DNA from: Oscillospiraceae bacterium
Lineage (GTDB): Bacteria; Bacillota; Clostridia; Oscillospirales; Ruminococcaceae
Reading direction: 5' to 3'
NCBI GenBank assembly: GCA_022792755.1
Contig: JAAWBP010000004.1
Span: 1 to 13,192 of the forward strand
DNA length: 13,192 nucleotides
The notes beneath the pieces are model-generated. The model was not told the DNA's origin. It made no database searches and was given only the letters and a program-made list of their open reading frames with translations. Numbering within the stretch: the first letter of the stretch is position 1; each line of letters begins with the position of its first letter. This document shows positions 5,729-13,161 of the stretch, one piece after another. A program made the position numbers and the translations under genes.

Positions 5729-5967
5729 AGCGGGCCGCCCTTTGGCTGATCCGTTTTTACCAGCGGTTTTTGTCGGGACTAAAGCCCCCGTGCTGCCGGT
5801 TTTACCCCACCTGCTCGCAGTACGCGCTCGAGGCGGTCGGGAGGTTTGGCTTTTTTCGGGGCGGGTATCTCGCCCTCAAGAGGATCCTCCGCTGCAATCC
5901 CCTTTTCAAAGGAGGGATCGACCCGGTTCCGGAGCGGTTTTCCTTTTTCAGAAAGAGGGAGGGATAA
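5725..5967 (+). CDS. yidD: Membrane protein insertion efficiency factor YidD
   Basis: The 80-residue product has the complete YidD signature: IRFYQRFLSGLKPPCCRFYPTCSQYA (9-34), EAVGRFGFFRGGYLALKRILRCNP (36-59) and GGIDPVPERF (63-72), including the conserved cysteines. YidD is a small membrane-associated protein thought to assist YidC-dependent insertion. The ATGA overlap with rnpA implies translational coupling, and the order rnpA-yidD-yidC is the classic one. Confidence 0.97.
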   Translation: MKRAALWLIRFYQRFLSGLKPPCCRFYPTCSQYALEAVGRFGFFRGGYLALKRILRCNPLFKGGIDPVPERFSFFRKREG

Positions 5968-6161
5968 AGCCGTTTTCTTTGAGGCGGAAGCCCTTCTGCC
6001 GGGCGGGGGAAACCCCTTGGGGAGCGCGAAGTTCGATTGGAAAAAATGATGCCGTGTGGAATCTTCGTTTGGTTTTTTACGCGGCGTCTTGATCATATGA
6101 TGTTCACCCCCTCGTTATCGGGGGATATGAATGGGAATTTTACAGATACGGGAGGTCGTAT
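5968..6161 (+). other. yidD-yidC spacer with several GC hairpins
   Basis: This 194-bp spacer is much longer than those around it. GGCGGAA (5983-5989) pairs with TTCTGCC (5994-6000) around a 4-base loop with one G-T pair. GGGG (6006-6009) can pair with CCCC (6013-6016). CCCCC (6107-6111) pairs with GGGGG (6120-6124) around an 8-base loop, about 25 bases before the yidC ribosome binding site GGAGGT (6150-6155). None is followed by a T-run and I see no clear promoter. It may be a structured leader of yidC. Confidence 0.4.
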
Positions 6162-7259
6162 ATGGATTTCAGTATTATTTTTGGGTATCCTCTCGGTTGG
6201 GTGATGTGGCTTTTTTACCAGGTGGTAAAAAACTACGGCATTGCGATTTTGCTGTTTACCCTTTTCACCAGGGTTTTGCTTTATCCCCTCGGTGTGAAGC
6301 AGATGAAATCTTCGGCCAGGATGGCGATCTTCCAGCCAAAGATTACGGCGCTGCAAAAGAAATATAAAAATAACAAGCAGAAGCTTCAGGAGGAGCAGAT
6401 GAAGCTCTATGAGGAGGAAGGCTACAACCCGATGAGCGGATGCCTTCCGATGCTCATCCAGTTCCCGATCCTTTTCGGCTTGATCAACGTCATCTACAAT
6501 CCGCTCACCCATATGCTCCGGATTTCGGACGACCTGATCGCCAGGGCTTTGGAGATCGCACAGGGGCTGGAGGGGTTCGTTCAGACAACCTCCCAGATCA
6601 GCATCATCAACGCGGTGAAGGCCGACCCCGGCGCGTTTTCCTCCCTTGGGGCGGACTTTGTCAATGCGGTTGAGAATTTCGACCTGAATTTCCTTGGTTT
6701 CAATATGGGTGAGGTCGCCCCGTTTGCCTGGGATTGGCTGGTCTTGATCCCGATCCTTTCGGGGGTCACCTCGATTTTGATGACCTTCATTTCGATGAAG
6801 TTCAGCTACACCAGCCGGGTGCAGGGCGCCCAGCAGATGAACGGGATGACCAAGGGCATGATGTTCATCATGCCGCTCTTCTCCCTTTTCTTTGCATTCC
6901 AGGTGCCGGTTGGCGTCGTCTACTACTGGATTCTAACCAACGTTTTCATGGCGCTGCAAACTTTGATTCTCTACAAGATTTATACGCCGGAAAAGATGGA
7001 GAAGGTTTTAGAAGAGGATAAAAAGAAAAAGAAGAAGAAGAAAACCTCCCGTTACCAGCAGGCGCTCAAGGCGGCGGCCCAGCAACAGCAGGGCAGGCAG
7101 CCGGATCTCGTCGAGGATGAAAACGGGATGGTGACCTATAAAGGCGAAGTCATTTCGAAGAAAGAGGCGAACCGCCGCCGCTTGGCGGAGGCGAGGCGCC
7201 GCGATGCTGAGAAATACGGCGAAGAATACAAAGAAGTTACGGATGACGATTTACGCTAA
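6162..7259 (+). CDS. yidC: YidC/Oxa1/SpoIIIJ family membrane insertase
   Basis: The 365-residue protein is an Oxa1-type insertase that places membrane proteins in the cytoplasmic membrane, with or without Sec. There is no lipoprotein signal; it starts directly with a membrane segment (about 4-22), followed by the TM carrying the conserved groove arginine R37 (LFTRVLLYPL, 33-42). A cytoplasmic coiled-coil hairpin (about 45-86), GCLPMLIQFPILFGL (93-107), a segment at about 191-212, MFIMPLFSLFFAFQVPVGVVYYWI (234-257) and a last TM complete the YidC fold. The tail after about 275 is long and basic, with eight lysines in a row (287-294), likely for ribosome contact. A GGAGGT site supports the start. 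Confidence 0.97.
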   Translation: MDFSIIFGYPLGWVMWLFYQVVKNYGIAILLFTLFTRVLLYPLGVKQMKSSARMAIFQPKITALQKKYKNNKQKLQEEQMKLYEEEGYNPMSGCLPMLIQFPILFGLINVIYNPLTHMLRISDDLIARALEIAQGLEGFVQTTSQISIINAVKADPGAFSSLGADFVNAVENFDLNFLGFNMGEVAPFAWDWLVLIPILSGVTSILMTFISMKFSYTSRVQGAQQMNGMTKGMMFIMPLFSLFFAFQVPVGVVYYWILTNVFMALQTLILYKIYTPEKMEKVLEEDKKKKKKKKTSRYQQALKAAAQQQQGRQPDLVEDENGMVTYKGEVISKKEANRRRLAEARRRDAEKYGEEYKEVTDDDLR

Positions 7260-7280
7260 TCCGAAAAGGAGGGCCTTCCC

Positions 7281-8129
7281 ATGTTAGTTGAAGCAGTTGC
7301 AGCTGGAAAAACGGTCGCGGAGGCGACGGAATTGGCGGCGGCTCAGCTCGGCGTCCCGGTTTCTGCTGTCCAGACCGAAATTTTGGAGGAGCCGAAGCGT
7401 TCCCTGCTTGGAAAGATCAAGGGGGAAGCGAGGGTCAGGGTGTTCTATGAAAAAGAGGAACAGACCAAGATCCAGATTGCGAAGGAGTATATTAACACCA
7501 TCCTGACGGCGATGGGGCTTTCCGGCTTTACCATCACCGAGTCGGGGGACGAAGACCACGCTGTCCTGAACATTGAAGGGGAAGGGCTGGGCGTGATCAT
7601 CGGGCGCAGGGGGGAGACGCTGGACGCGATCCAGTACCTCGCTTCCCTGGCGGCCAACCGTCTGGGCGGGGATTATTTCCGGATCACCGTCGACAGCGGG
7701 GATTACCGCAGCAAACGGGAGAAGACGCTGATCCATCTGGCCGAAAAGCTTTCGAAAACCGTTCTCCGCACCGGCCGGAGCTCTGCTCTCGAGCCGATGA
7801 ACCCCTATGAGCGCCGGATCATCCACTCGGTGGTTTCGGGGATCGAAGGGGTGGTTTCGAAATCGGTTGGGGAGGAACCGAACCGCAAGGTCGTGATTTC
7901 TTCCACCAATCCCAGGAGGCAGGATTCCCGCCGTCCCCGGGGCGGAAACGACCGGAACGACCGGAACGACCGCCGCCGCTACGACAGCCGCAGGAGGGAC
8001 GAGGATGTGCCTCTCAAGAGGATGAATCTCTCCAAGGTGGGGCAGACCTCTTACGAAGCGGAGTATATCAAGGCGGAGAAGACCGAGCGCGAGAAAAAGG
8101 CCAAGCTGTATGAAAAAATAGAACTTTGA
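7281..8129 (+). CDS. khpB: RNA-binding protein KhpB (Jag/EloR)
   Basis: The 282-residue product has the three-part Jag layout. The Jag-N domain spans about 1-52 (EAVAAGKTVAEATELAAAQL; SLLGKIKGEARV). A KH domain has the IIGRRG loop at 106-111. An R3H domain has the R178xxxH182 motif in NPYERRIIH. Jag/KhpB binds RNA, usually with KhpA, and affects cell elongation and division in streptococci; in clostridia it acts as a broad RNA chaperone. The C-terminal extension (about 211-240) is rich in Arg, Asn and Asp with an NDR repeat and is probably disordered. AAGGAGGG lies 7 bases before the ATG, and 21 bp separate it from yidC. A terminator follows. Confidence 0.95.
   Translation: MLVEAVAAGKTVAEATELAAAQLGVPVSAVQTEILEEPKRSLLGKIKGEARVRVFYEKEEQTKIQIAKEYINTILTAMGLSGFTITESGDEDHAVLNIEGEGLGVIIGRRGETLDAIQYLASLAANRLGGDYFRITVDSGDYRSKREKTLIHLAEKLSKTVLRTGRSSALEPMNPYERRIIHSVVSGIEGVVSKSVGEEPNRKVVISSTNPRRQDSRRPRGGNDRNDRNDRRRYDSRRRDEDVPLKRMNLSKVGQTSYEAEYIKAEKTEREKKAKLYEKIEL
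7947..7973 (+). repeat. 9-bp tandem repeat in khpB
   Basis: Three copies of AACGACCGG (the last ending in C) encode NDR-NDR-NDR in the disordered tail of KhpB. The unit is a multiple of three, so copy-number change would keep the frame. Confidence 0.75.
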
Positions 8130-8149
8130 TTATGGAATCAGAGGCAGGA

Positions 8150-8187
8150 AGCCGTCAAATGGCCGGGAGGCGTTTGGCGGCTTTTTT
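8150..8187 (+). terminator. Strong intrinsic terminator just before mnmE
   Basis: AGCCGTCAAATG (8150-8161) pairs over 12 bp with CGTTTGGCGGCT (8171-8182), with two G-U wobbles and a 9-base loop. The T-run covers 8182-8187. The mnmE ribosome binding site AAAGGAG starts at 8192, five bases after the T-run, so no promoter fits between them. It either ends the rpmH-khpB unit or acts as an attenuator of mnmE. Confidence 0.82.
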
Positions 8188-8210
8188 ACGGAAAGGAGTT
8201 CATCGACCCA

Positions 8211-9581
8211 ATGATGCAAAACGATACCATTGCAGCCATCGCCACCCCAAACGCCGCGGGCGGCATCTCTATGATCCGGATTTCCGGGCCGAAGGCAGTC
8301 CAGATAGCGGACAAAATTTTCCAACCGCTTTCCGGGCAGCCGCTCAGTGAACGGAAGGGCTATACCGGCGCTTATGGAACAGCTTACGATGAGCAGGGCG
8401 AGATCGACAACCTCATCGCCTTTGTCTACCGTGCGCCGAAAAGCTACACCGGGGAAGAGGTGGTCGAGCTTTCCTGTCACGGGGGGATCATCGTCACCCG
8501 CCGGCTGCTCCGGGCGGTGCTGGATGCCGGCGCGCGGCTGGCGGATCCGGGGGAATTCACCAAACGGGCCTTTTTGAATGGAAAGATGACCTTGACCCAG
8601 GCGGAATCGGTGATGGATTTGGTCAACTCCCAGAGCGAACAGGCCGCCCGCTGTGCTGTTGCCGCACTGGACGGCGCGCTCTACCGCCGGATCGCGGAGA
8701 TTAGGGAGCGGCTGGTTGCCCAAACCGCCCATATCACCGCATGGATCGACTTCCCGGAGGAGGACGTCGACGCGGTCAAGCTCTCTTTTTTGCGGGGGGA
8801 GCTGCTGGAGATCGAGGGAGAGCTCAAGGAGCTGATCCGCACATTTGACGTGGGAAAGGTGATCCACATGGGGGTCAACACCGCCATTGTCGGGCGGCCG
8901 AACGTGGGGAAATCCACCTTGATGAATCTTTTGGCGGGCTGCGAGAAGAGCATTGTCACCGACATGGCCGGGACGACCCGGGATGTGGTCGAGGAGACGG
9001 TCAACCTCGGGGACGTCGTCCTCCGGCTGGCCGACACGGCGGGGATCCGGCGGACAAAGAACGCAGTGGAACTTGCGGGGATCGACCGGGCAAAAAAGCG
9101 GATCGCCGAAGCAGATCTGGTCCTGCTGGTTCTCGACGCGTCGGAGGAGCTCGACGGTGAGGATATCGAGCTGATGAGGGTCGTCCGGGCCAAGCCCTCC
9201 GTCCTGGTGGCGAACAAGGCCGACTTGGGGATCAGGATCGACCTGGATTATATCAAGCGGGATTTTCCCCATCACCTGGTTCTCTCCGCAAAGGAGGCGC
9301 GTTCGGTTGAGGCCCTCAACCGGGAGATCGGCAGCTTGATGAACCTGACCAATCTGGATACCAACCAGCCGATCCTGGCAAACGAGAGGCAGCGCGCTTG
9401 TGCGGCGGCGGCGCTCAACCAGATCGAAGCGGCCCTCGACGCCCTTTCCTTTGGGATGACCCTCGATGCGGTCAATCTATTGATTGAGGATGCGATCGAT
9501 TCCCTTTTGCAGCTGACAGGGGAGTCGGTTTCGGAGGTTGTGGTAGACGAAGTCTTTTCCCGTTTCTGTGTGGGGAAATAA
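8211..9581 (+). CDS. mnmE: tRNA modification GTPase MnmE
   Basis: The 456-residue product is full length. With MnmG it installs the (carboxymethyl)aminomethyl group at C5 of wobble uridine 34 in several tRNAs. The N-terminal folate-binding domain begins DTIAAIATPNAAGGISMIRISG and includes SCHGG (88-92) and DPGEFTKRAFLNGK (112-125). The G domain lies inside the helical domain: G1 GRPNVGKS (228-235), G2 GTTRD (254-258), G3 DTAG (275-278), G4 NKAD (335-338), G5 SAK (359-361). The C-terminus is FCVGK, the CxGK signature with its conserved cysteine. The start is Met1 or Met2; the AAAGGAG site is 12 bases from the first ATG, a long spacing. Confidence 0.98.
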   Translation: MMQNDTIAAIATPNAAGGISMIRISGPKAVQIADKIFQPLSGQPLSERKGYTGAYGTAYDEQGEIDNLIAFVYRAPKSYTGEEVVELSCHGGIIVTRRLLRAVLDAGARLADPGEFTKRAFLNGKMTLTQAESVMDLVNSQSEQAARCAVAALDGALYRRIAEIRERLVAQTAHITAWIDFPEEDVDAVKLSFLRGELLEIEGELKELIRTFDVGKVIHMGVNTAIVGRPNVGKSTLMNLLAGCEKSIVTDMAGTTRDVVEETVNLGDVVLRLADTAGIRRTKNAVELAGIDRAKKRIAEADLVLLVLDASEELDGEDIELMRVVRAKPSVLVANKADLGIRIDLDYIKRDFPHHLVLSAKEARSVEALNREIGSLMNLTNLDTNQPILANERQRACAAAALNQIEAALDALSFGMTLDAVNLLIEDAIDSLLQLTGESVSEVVVDEVFSRFCVGK

Positions 9582-9628
9582 TCAACAGGAAGAGAATAAA
9601 AAGTTGAAAAGAAAAGGAGGGAAAATAG

Positions 9629-11518
9629 ATGTCCTACTATCTGGGTGAATACGATGTTGCGGTGGTTGGCGCGGGCCATGCTGGATGTGAAGCTGCTCTG
9701 GCGGCTGCGAGACTTGGGGTGAAAACCGCCTTGTTTACCATTTCGCTGGATGGGATCGCAAACATGCCCTGCAATCCCTCGATCGGCGGGACGGCAAAGG
9801 GGCATATTGTCAAGGAGATCGACGCGCTGGGCGGCGAGATGGGACGGTCGGCTGATGCGACCTTTTTGCAGAGCCGGATGCTCAACCTGGGGAAGGGGCC
9901 TGCTGTCCACAGCCTGCGGGTGCAGGCCGACCGGGTGGCTTACCACACCCTGATGAAGCGGACGCTGGAGCAGCAGCCCGGCCTGGAAATCCGGCAGGGC
10001 GAAGTGGTCGATATCCGGCTGAACGGGGAGGGAGCAGTCACTGAAATCGAGACGGCGCTCGGCGCGGTTTACAAAGTCCGGGCAGTCATCCTTGCGAGCG
10101 GAACCTATCTCAGCGGGAAGATCCATGTGGGGGAGGTCTCCTACACCGCGGGGCCGGACGGCTCGCTTGCCGCTCTGGGGCTGAGTGAAAACCTCCGCCG
10201 GATCGGGGTGGAGCTCCGCCGTTTCAAAACCGGCACTCCCGCCCGTGTCCACCGGAGGAGCATCGACTTTTCCAAGCTTGAGCGGCAGGAGGGGGATGAG
10301 CGGATCGTCCCCTTTTCCGCCGACACCGAGGGGGTGCTGAAAAACAAGGTCGCCTGCTATATCGCCTACACCAACGCCGAAACCCATCGGGTGATCCTCG
10401 AAAATCTCCATCGATCCCCCCTCTACAGCGGGCGGATCGAGGGGATCGGGCCGCGGTACTGCCCGAGCATCGAGGACAAGATCGTCCGCTTTTCGGATAA
10501 GCCCCGCCACCAGCTCTTCATCGAGCCGATGGGGCTCGACACCGACGAGATGTATTTGCAGGGGATGTCCTCCTCTTTGCCGGAGGACGTCCAGCTCACC
10601 TTCCTGCGGACGATTGAAGGGTTGGAGCGGGTGGAGGTGATGCGCAGCGCCTACGCGATCGAGTACGATTGCTGTGACCCGACCCAGCTTCTCCCGACGC
10701 TGGAATTCAAGAAAATTTCCGGCCTTTACGGGGCAGGCCAGTTCAACGGAACCTCCGGCTATGAGGAGGCCGCGGGACAGGGGCTGATCGCCGGGATCAA
10801 CGCTGCGCGGAAGATTCAGGGGAAGGAACCGGTCATCCTTGACCGGGCCAGCTCCTATATCGGGACACTGATTGACGACCTCGTGACGAAAGGTTGTATG
10901 GACCCCTACCGGATGATGACCTCCCGGAGCGAATACAGGCTGATCCTCCGGCAGGACAACGCCGATGAACGGCTGACCCCGCTGGGCTATGAGATCGGCT
11001 TGGTTGGAAAGAACCGGATGGAGAAGCTCGAGAAGAAACGCTCCGGGACAGAAAAGGAGCTGGCACGGCTGGAAAAACTCGTCCTGCCCCCGAGCGAAGC
11101 GCTCAACGCGCTCCTTGTTTCACGTGAAACATCCCCGCTGTCGACCGGGGTGCGGGCAGCCGAGCTGCTCAAGCGGCCGCAGATCGGCTATGCCGACCTC
11201 GCCCCTTTTGATCCCGCCCGCCCGGAGGTTTCCTATGAGGTAGCCGAGCAGGTGGAGATCCGGCTCAAATATGAGGGGTATATCAAACGCCAGCTCCAGC
11301 AGGTCAAACAGATGCGGAAGCTCGAGGGCCGTGCTCTGCCGGGGCAGGGATTCGACTATCAGGAGATCACCGGCCTCCGGCTCGAGGCGGTGGAAAAGCT
11401 CAACCAGATCCACCCGCTGAACATCGGGCAGGCGTCCCGGATTTCCGGGGTTTCCCCGGCGGACGTCACAGTCCTCTCGATCTGGATGGAAGGGGAGAGG
11501 AGGAAACGCTATGAGTGA
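9629..11518 (+). CDS. mnmG: tRNA uridine-5-carboxymethylaminomethyl modification enzyme MnmG (GidA)
   Basis: The 629-residue flavoprotein is the FAD- and NADH-using partner of MnmE in wobble-U34 modification. The Rossmann FAD motif is VVGAGHAGCE (12-21). MPCNPSIGGTAKGHIVKEID (46-65), with Cys48, and GPRYCPSIEDKIVRF (274-288), with Cys278, are the two conserved cysteine regions. LFIEPMGLDT and GAGQFNGTSGYEEAAGQG are further hallmarks, and PYRMMTSRSEYRLILRQDNA starts the C-terminal part. AAGGAGGG lies 8 bases before the ATG, and 47 bp separate it from mnmE. The last 8 bases overlap rsmG. A parS site is embedded at 11116-11131, where the protein reads LVSRETS, a segment expected to tolerate it. 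Confidence 0.98.
   Translation: MSYYLGEYDVAVVGAGHAGCEAALAAARLGVKTALFTISLDGIANMPCNPSIGGTAKGHIVKEIDALGGEMGRSADATFLQSRMLNLGKGPAVHSLRVQADRVAYHTLMKRTLEQQPGLEIRQGEVVDIRLNGEGAVTEIETALGAVYKVRAVILASGTYLSGKIHVGEVSYTAGPDGSLAALGLSENLRRIGVELRRFKTGTPARVHRRSIDFSKLERQEGDERIVPFSADTEGVLKNKVACYIAYTNAETHRVILENLHRSPLYSGRIEGIGPRYCPSIEDKIVRFSDKPRHQLFIEPMGLDTDEMYLQGMSSSLPEDVQLTFLRTIEGLERVEVMRSAYAIEYDCCDPTQLLPTLEFKKISGLYGAGQFNGTSGYEEAAGQGLIAGINAARKIQGKEPVILDRASSYIGTLIDDLVTKGCMDPYRMMTSRSEYRLILRQDNADERLTPLGYEIGLVGKNRMEKLEKKRSGTEKELARLEKLVLPPSEALNALLVSRETSPLSTGVRAAELLKRPQIGYADLAPFDPARPEVSYEVAEQVEIRLKYEGYIKRQLQQVKQMRKLEGRALPGQGFDYQEITGLRLEAVEKLNQIHPLNIGQASRISGVSPADVTVLSIWMEGERRKRYE
11116..11131. promoter_or_regulatory. 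parS centromere site inside mnmG
   Basis: TGTTTCACGTGAAACA is a perfect 16-bp palindrome identical to the classic bacterial parS consensus bound by ParB/Spo0J. ParB nucleates here and spreads, allowing ParA-driven origin segregation and SMC loading. It lies about 8.2 kb from the probable unwinding site, the usual origin-proximal zone. I saw no second exact copy in the window. Confidence 0.93.
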
Positions 11519-12224
11519 GATGAAAGAGGAGCTCGTCCGGGCGGCGGGGATTCTGGAAATCCCCCTCACACCGGAACAGCTGGAGCAGTTCGAAACCTAC
11601 TACCGCCTTCTCATCGAGTGGAATGGACGGGTCAACCTGACGGCGATCACCACCCCGAAGGAAGCGGCGGTCAAGCATTTTGCGGACAGCCTGCTTTTGA
11701 CCAAGGCGGTTGAGCTCCCCCAGGGCGGAAAGCTGGCGGATATTGGGACGGGAGCGGGCTTTCCCTCGGTTCCGGCTGCAATCCTGCGGCCTGACCTCCG
11801 GCTGACACTGGTGGACAGCCTCAACAAGCGGATCCGTTTTCTGGAGGCGCTTTCTGCCGCCCTTGGACTGAATGCGGCCTGTCTCCACGGCAGGGCGGAG
11901 GAGCTTGGCCGGACAAAGCTGCGGGAAACGCAGCAGGTGGTCACAGCCCGGGCAGTTGCCCATCTTGGGACATTGGCGGAGTACTGCCTCCCCTTTGTCG
12001 AAGTCGGTGGGGTCTTTGCAGCGCTCAAGGGGCCAGAGATCGAGGAAGAACTGATGGAATCGGAGAAGGCCATCCGAATTTTGGGCGGGGAGCTGGAGGA
12101 AATCTGCCGCTTTACCCTGCCGGACGGAAGCCGGCGGAGTATCCTGCGGATCAGAAAAATATCGCAAACCCCGACAGGATATCCCCGCGCCTCTGTAAAA
12201 ATAGCGAAATCCCCCATCAAATAA
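11511..12224 (+). CDS. rsmG: 16S rRNA (guanine(527)-N7)-methyltransferase RsmG (GidB)
   Basis: The 237-residue product is an RsmG-type SAM-dependent methyltransferase that methylates G527 of 16S rRNA in the streptomycin-binding region. YRLLIEWNGRVNLTAIT (31-47) and HFADSLL (56-62) form the N-terminal signature. The SAM site is LADIGTGAGFPSVPAAI (75-91), with VDS (101-103) after beta-2. TARAV (146-150) and LKG (172-174) follow, and the C-terminal TPTGYPRASVKIAKSPI matches the usual TPxxYPRxxGxPxKxPL. The methyl-donor loop has T where S is common and S where G is common (GTGAGFPSVP), mild changes. GAGGAGG before ATG 11511 and an 8-bp overlap with mnmG show coupling. Confidence 0.97.
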   Translation: MSEMKEELVRAAGILEIPLTPEQLEQFETYYRLLIEWNGRVNLTAITTPKEAAVKHFADSLLLTKAVELPQGGKLADIGTGAGFPSVPAAILRPDLRLTLVDSLNKRIRFLEALSAALGLNAACLHGRAEELGRTKLRETQQVVTARAVAHLGTLAEYCLPFVEVGGVFAALKGPEIEEELMESEKAIRILGGELEEICRFTLPDGSRRSILRIRKISQTPTGYPRASVKIAKSPIK

Positions 12225-12254
12225 AAAACGCTCTGTCGAAGCGGCCCGGTTCAG

Positions 12255-12284
12255 CGCCTATTTTCCCGACGGAAAAAGGTGGCG
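12255..12284. repeat. Imperfect inverted repeat upstream of noc
   Basis: CGCC...TTTTCC (12255-12266) and GGAAAA...GGCG (12271-12284) flank the spacer CGAC. The inner 6 bp are perfect; the outer CGCC/GGCG also match, with an unpaired interior. It lies just before the proposed noc -35 box, so an operator is possible. It lacks a T-run and is not a good terminator for rsmG. It is not the Noc-binding sequence. Confidence 0.35.
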
Positions 12285-12286
12285 TT

Positions 12287-12316
12287 TTGGCATCTGCTGT
12301 GTTATTCTGCTAATAA
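12287..12316 (+). promoter_or_regulatory. Possible noc promoter
   Basis: TTGGCA (12287-12292), an 18-base spacer and TAATAA (12311-12316) preceded by TGC (extended -10). It is a moderate match, 50 bp before the noc start, in the 142-bp rsmG-noc spacer. Confidence 0.5.
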
Positions 12317-12321
12317 AGGAT

Positions 12322-12341
12322 GGAACCCTCTTTGCGGTTCC
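12322..12341 (+). other. Small hairpin in the noc leader
   Basis: GGAACC (12322-12327) and GGTTCC (12336-12341) form a perfect 6-bp stem with an 8-base loop, about 12 bases before the AAAGGAAG ribosome binding site. It could tune translation; no evidence beyond the symmetry. Confidence 0.35.
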
Positions 12342-12366
12342 TGCAAGAGCAGAAAGGAAGTGCAGG

Positions 12367-13161
12367 ATGGCCAGCCTCTTTCAAAAGGAAAAGACGATCA
12401 ACCGGGTCGTTTTGCTCAATGTTTCAGAAATCGAACCGAATCCGGCCCAGCCCAGGACGAGCTTCGATCCGGCAGCCCTCACCTCGCTTGCCGAGAGTAT
12501 CCGGTGTAACGGAGTACTCCAGCCGATCACCGTCCGGAGGAATCGGAAAGGGCATTATGAGCTGATCGCCGGCGAGCGGCGGCTTCGCGCGTCGCAGATT
12601 GCCGGTCTGCCGCAGATTCCCGCGATCATTATGGAAACAGAGGAGAAGGATTCAGCGATCCTGGCACTGCTTGAAAATCTCCAGCGCCAGGACTTAAATT
12701 TCTTCGAGCAGGCGGCTGCCTTTTCCGCAGTGATCGTCGAGTGGAATATTACACAGGAGGAAGCGGCCGAGCGGCTTTCGATGGCGCAGTCCACTATCGC
12801 CAACAAAATCCGCCTGACCCGTATCCCGCTGGAACAGCAGGCCCGGATATTGGAAAGCGGCCTGACCGAACGCCATGCCCGCGCCCTTCTGCGGATCAAG
12901 GACGATAAGAAAAGGGGAGAGGCGATCGAGGAAATCATCCGCCGGAAGTACAACGTCAGCCAGACGGAGAAGTATATTGAAACCGTTCTCGAGGGCCGCA
13001 CCAAAAAGATGCGGGTTCCGGTCGTCAAGGATGTCCGGATTTTCATGAACACCATCAACAAAGCGCTGGCGGTGATGAAGAGCGCCGGGATTCCGGCCGA
13101 GGCGGAGAAGAAGGAGGACAGCTCCTGCATCGAGTATATTGTGCGGATTCCGAAGGGATGA
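12367..13161 (+). CDS. noc: Noc-type nucleoid occlusion protein (ParB/Noc family)
   Basis: The 264-residue product is a complete ParB/Noc CTPase. Box I is EIEPNPAQPR (21-30). The CTP-site motifs are GERRLRA (69-75) and LENLQRQDLNFFEQA (102-116). The helix-turn-helix is at about 128-150 with QSTIANKIRL (141-150), then LTERHARALL (166-175). The C-terminal DVRIFMNTINKAL and final YIVRIPKG resemble B. subtilis Noc (DTRIAMNTI...ITIRIPKK). At the four residues that separate Noc from ParB (CTP-family numbering 173/179/184/201) it has Gln141, Lys147, Arg152 and Arg169, i.e. Noc-like. Noc binds scattered sites and keeps the division septum off the nucleoid. The region before box I is only about 20 residues. 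The gene follows rsmG as in Bacillus; a chromosomal ParB is the alternative. Confidence 0.88.
   Translation: MASLFQKEKTINRVVLLNVSEIEPNPAQPRTSFDPAALTSLAESIRCNGVLQPITVRRNRKGHYELIAGERRLRASQIAGLPQIPAIIMETEEKDSAILALLENLQRQDLNFFEQAAAFSAVIVEWNITQEEAAERLSMAQSTIANKIRLTRIPLEQQARILESGLTERHARALLRIKDDKKRGEAIEEIIRRKYNVSQTEKYIETVLEGRTKKMRVPVVKDVRIFMNTINKALAVMKSAGIPAEAEKKEDSSCIEYIVRIPKG

Noticed and set aside
6097..6206. Small frame overlapping the yidC start (MMFTPSLSGD...), as a leader peptide
   Set aside because: No ribosome binding site before either ATG and no stalling motif; the GGAGGT inside it serves yidC.
8126..8350. Frame running through the terminator and the mnmE start, as a regulatory leader peptide
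   Set aside because: Starts at TTG or ATG 8132 without a ribosome binding site and continues far into mnmE in another frame; most likely a shadow.
8130..9275. Long open frame (381 codons) antisense to mnmE
   Set aside because: It lies entirely opposite a complete MnmE, has a His/Pro/Arg/Asp-rich composition typical of reverse frames in GC-rich genes, shows no known motif and lacks a ribosome binding site.
9272..10510. Long open frame (412 codons) antisense to the mnmE end and mnmG
   Set aside because: It is a shadow of MnmG and the MnmE C-terminus, with low-complexity reverse-frame composition and no motif.
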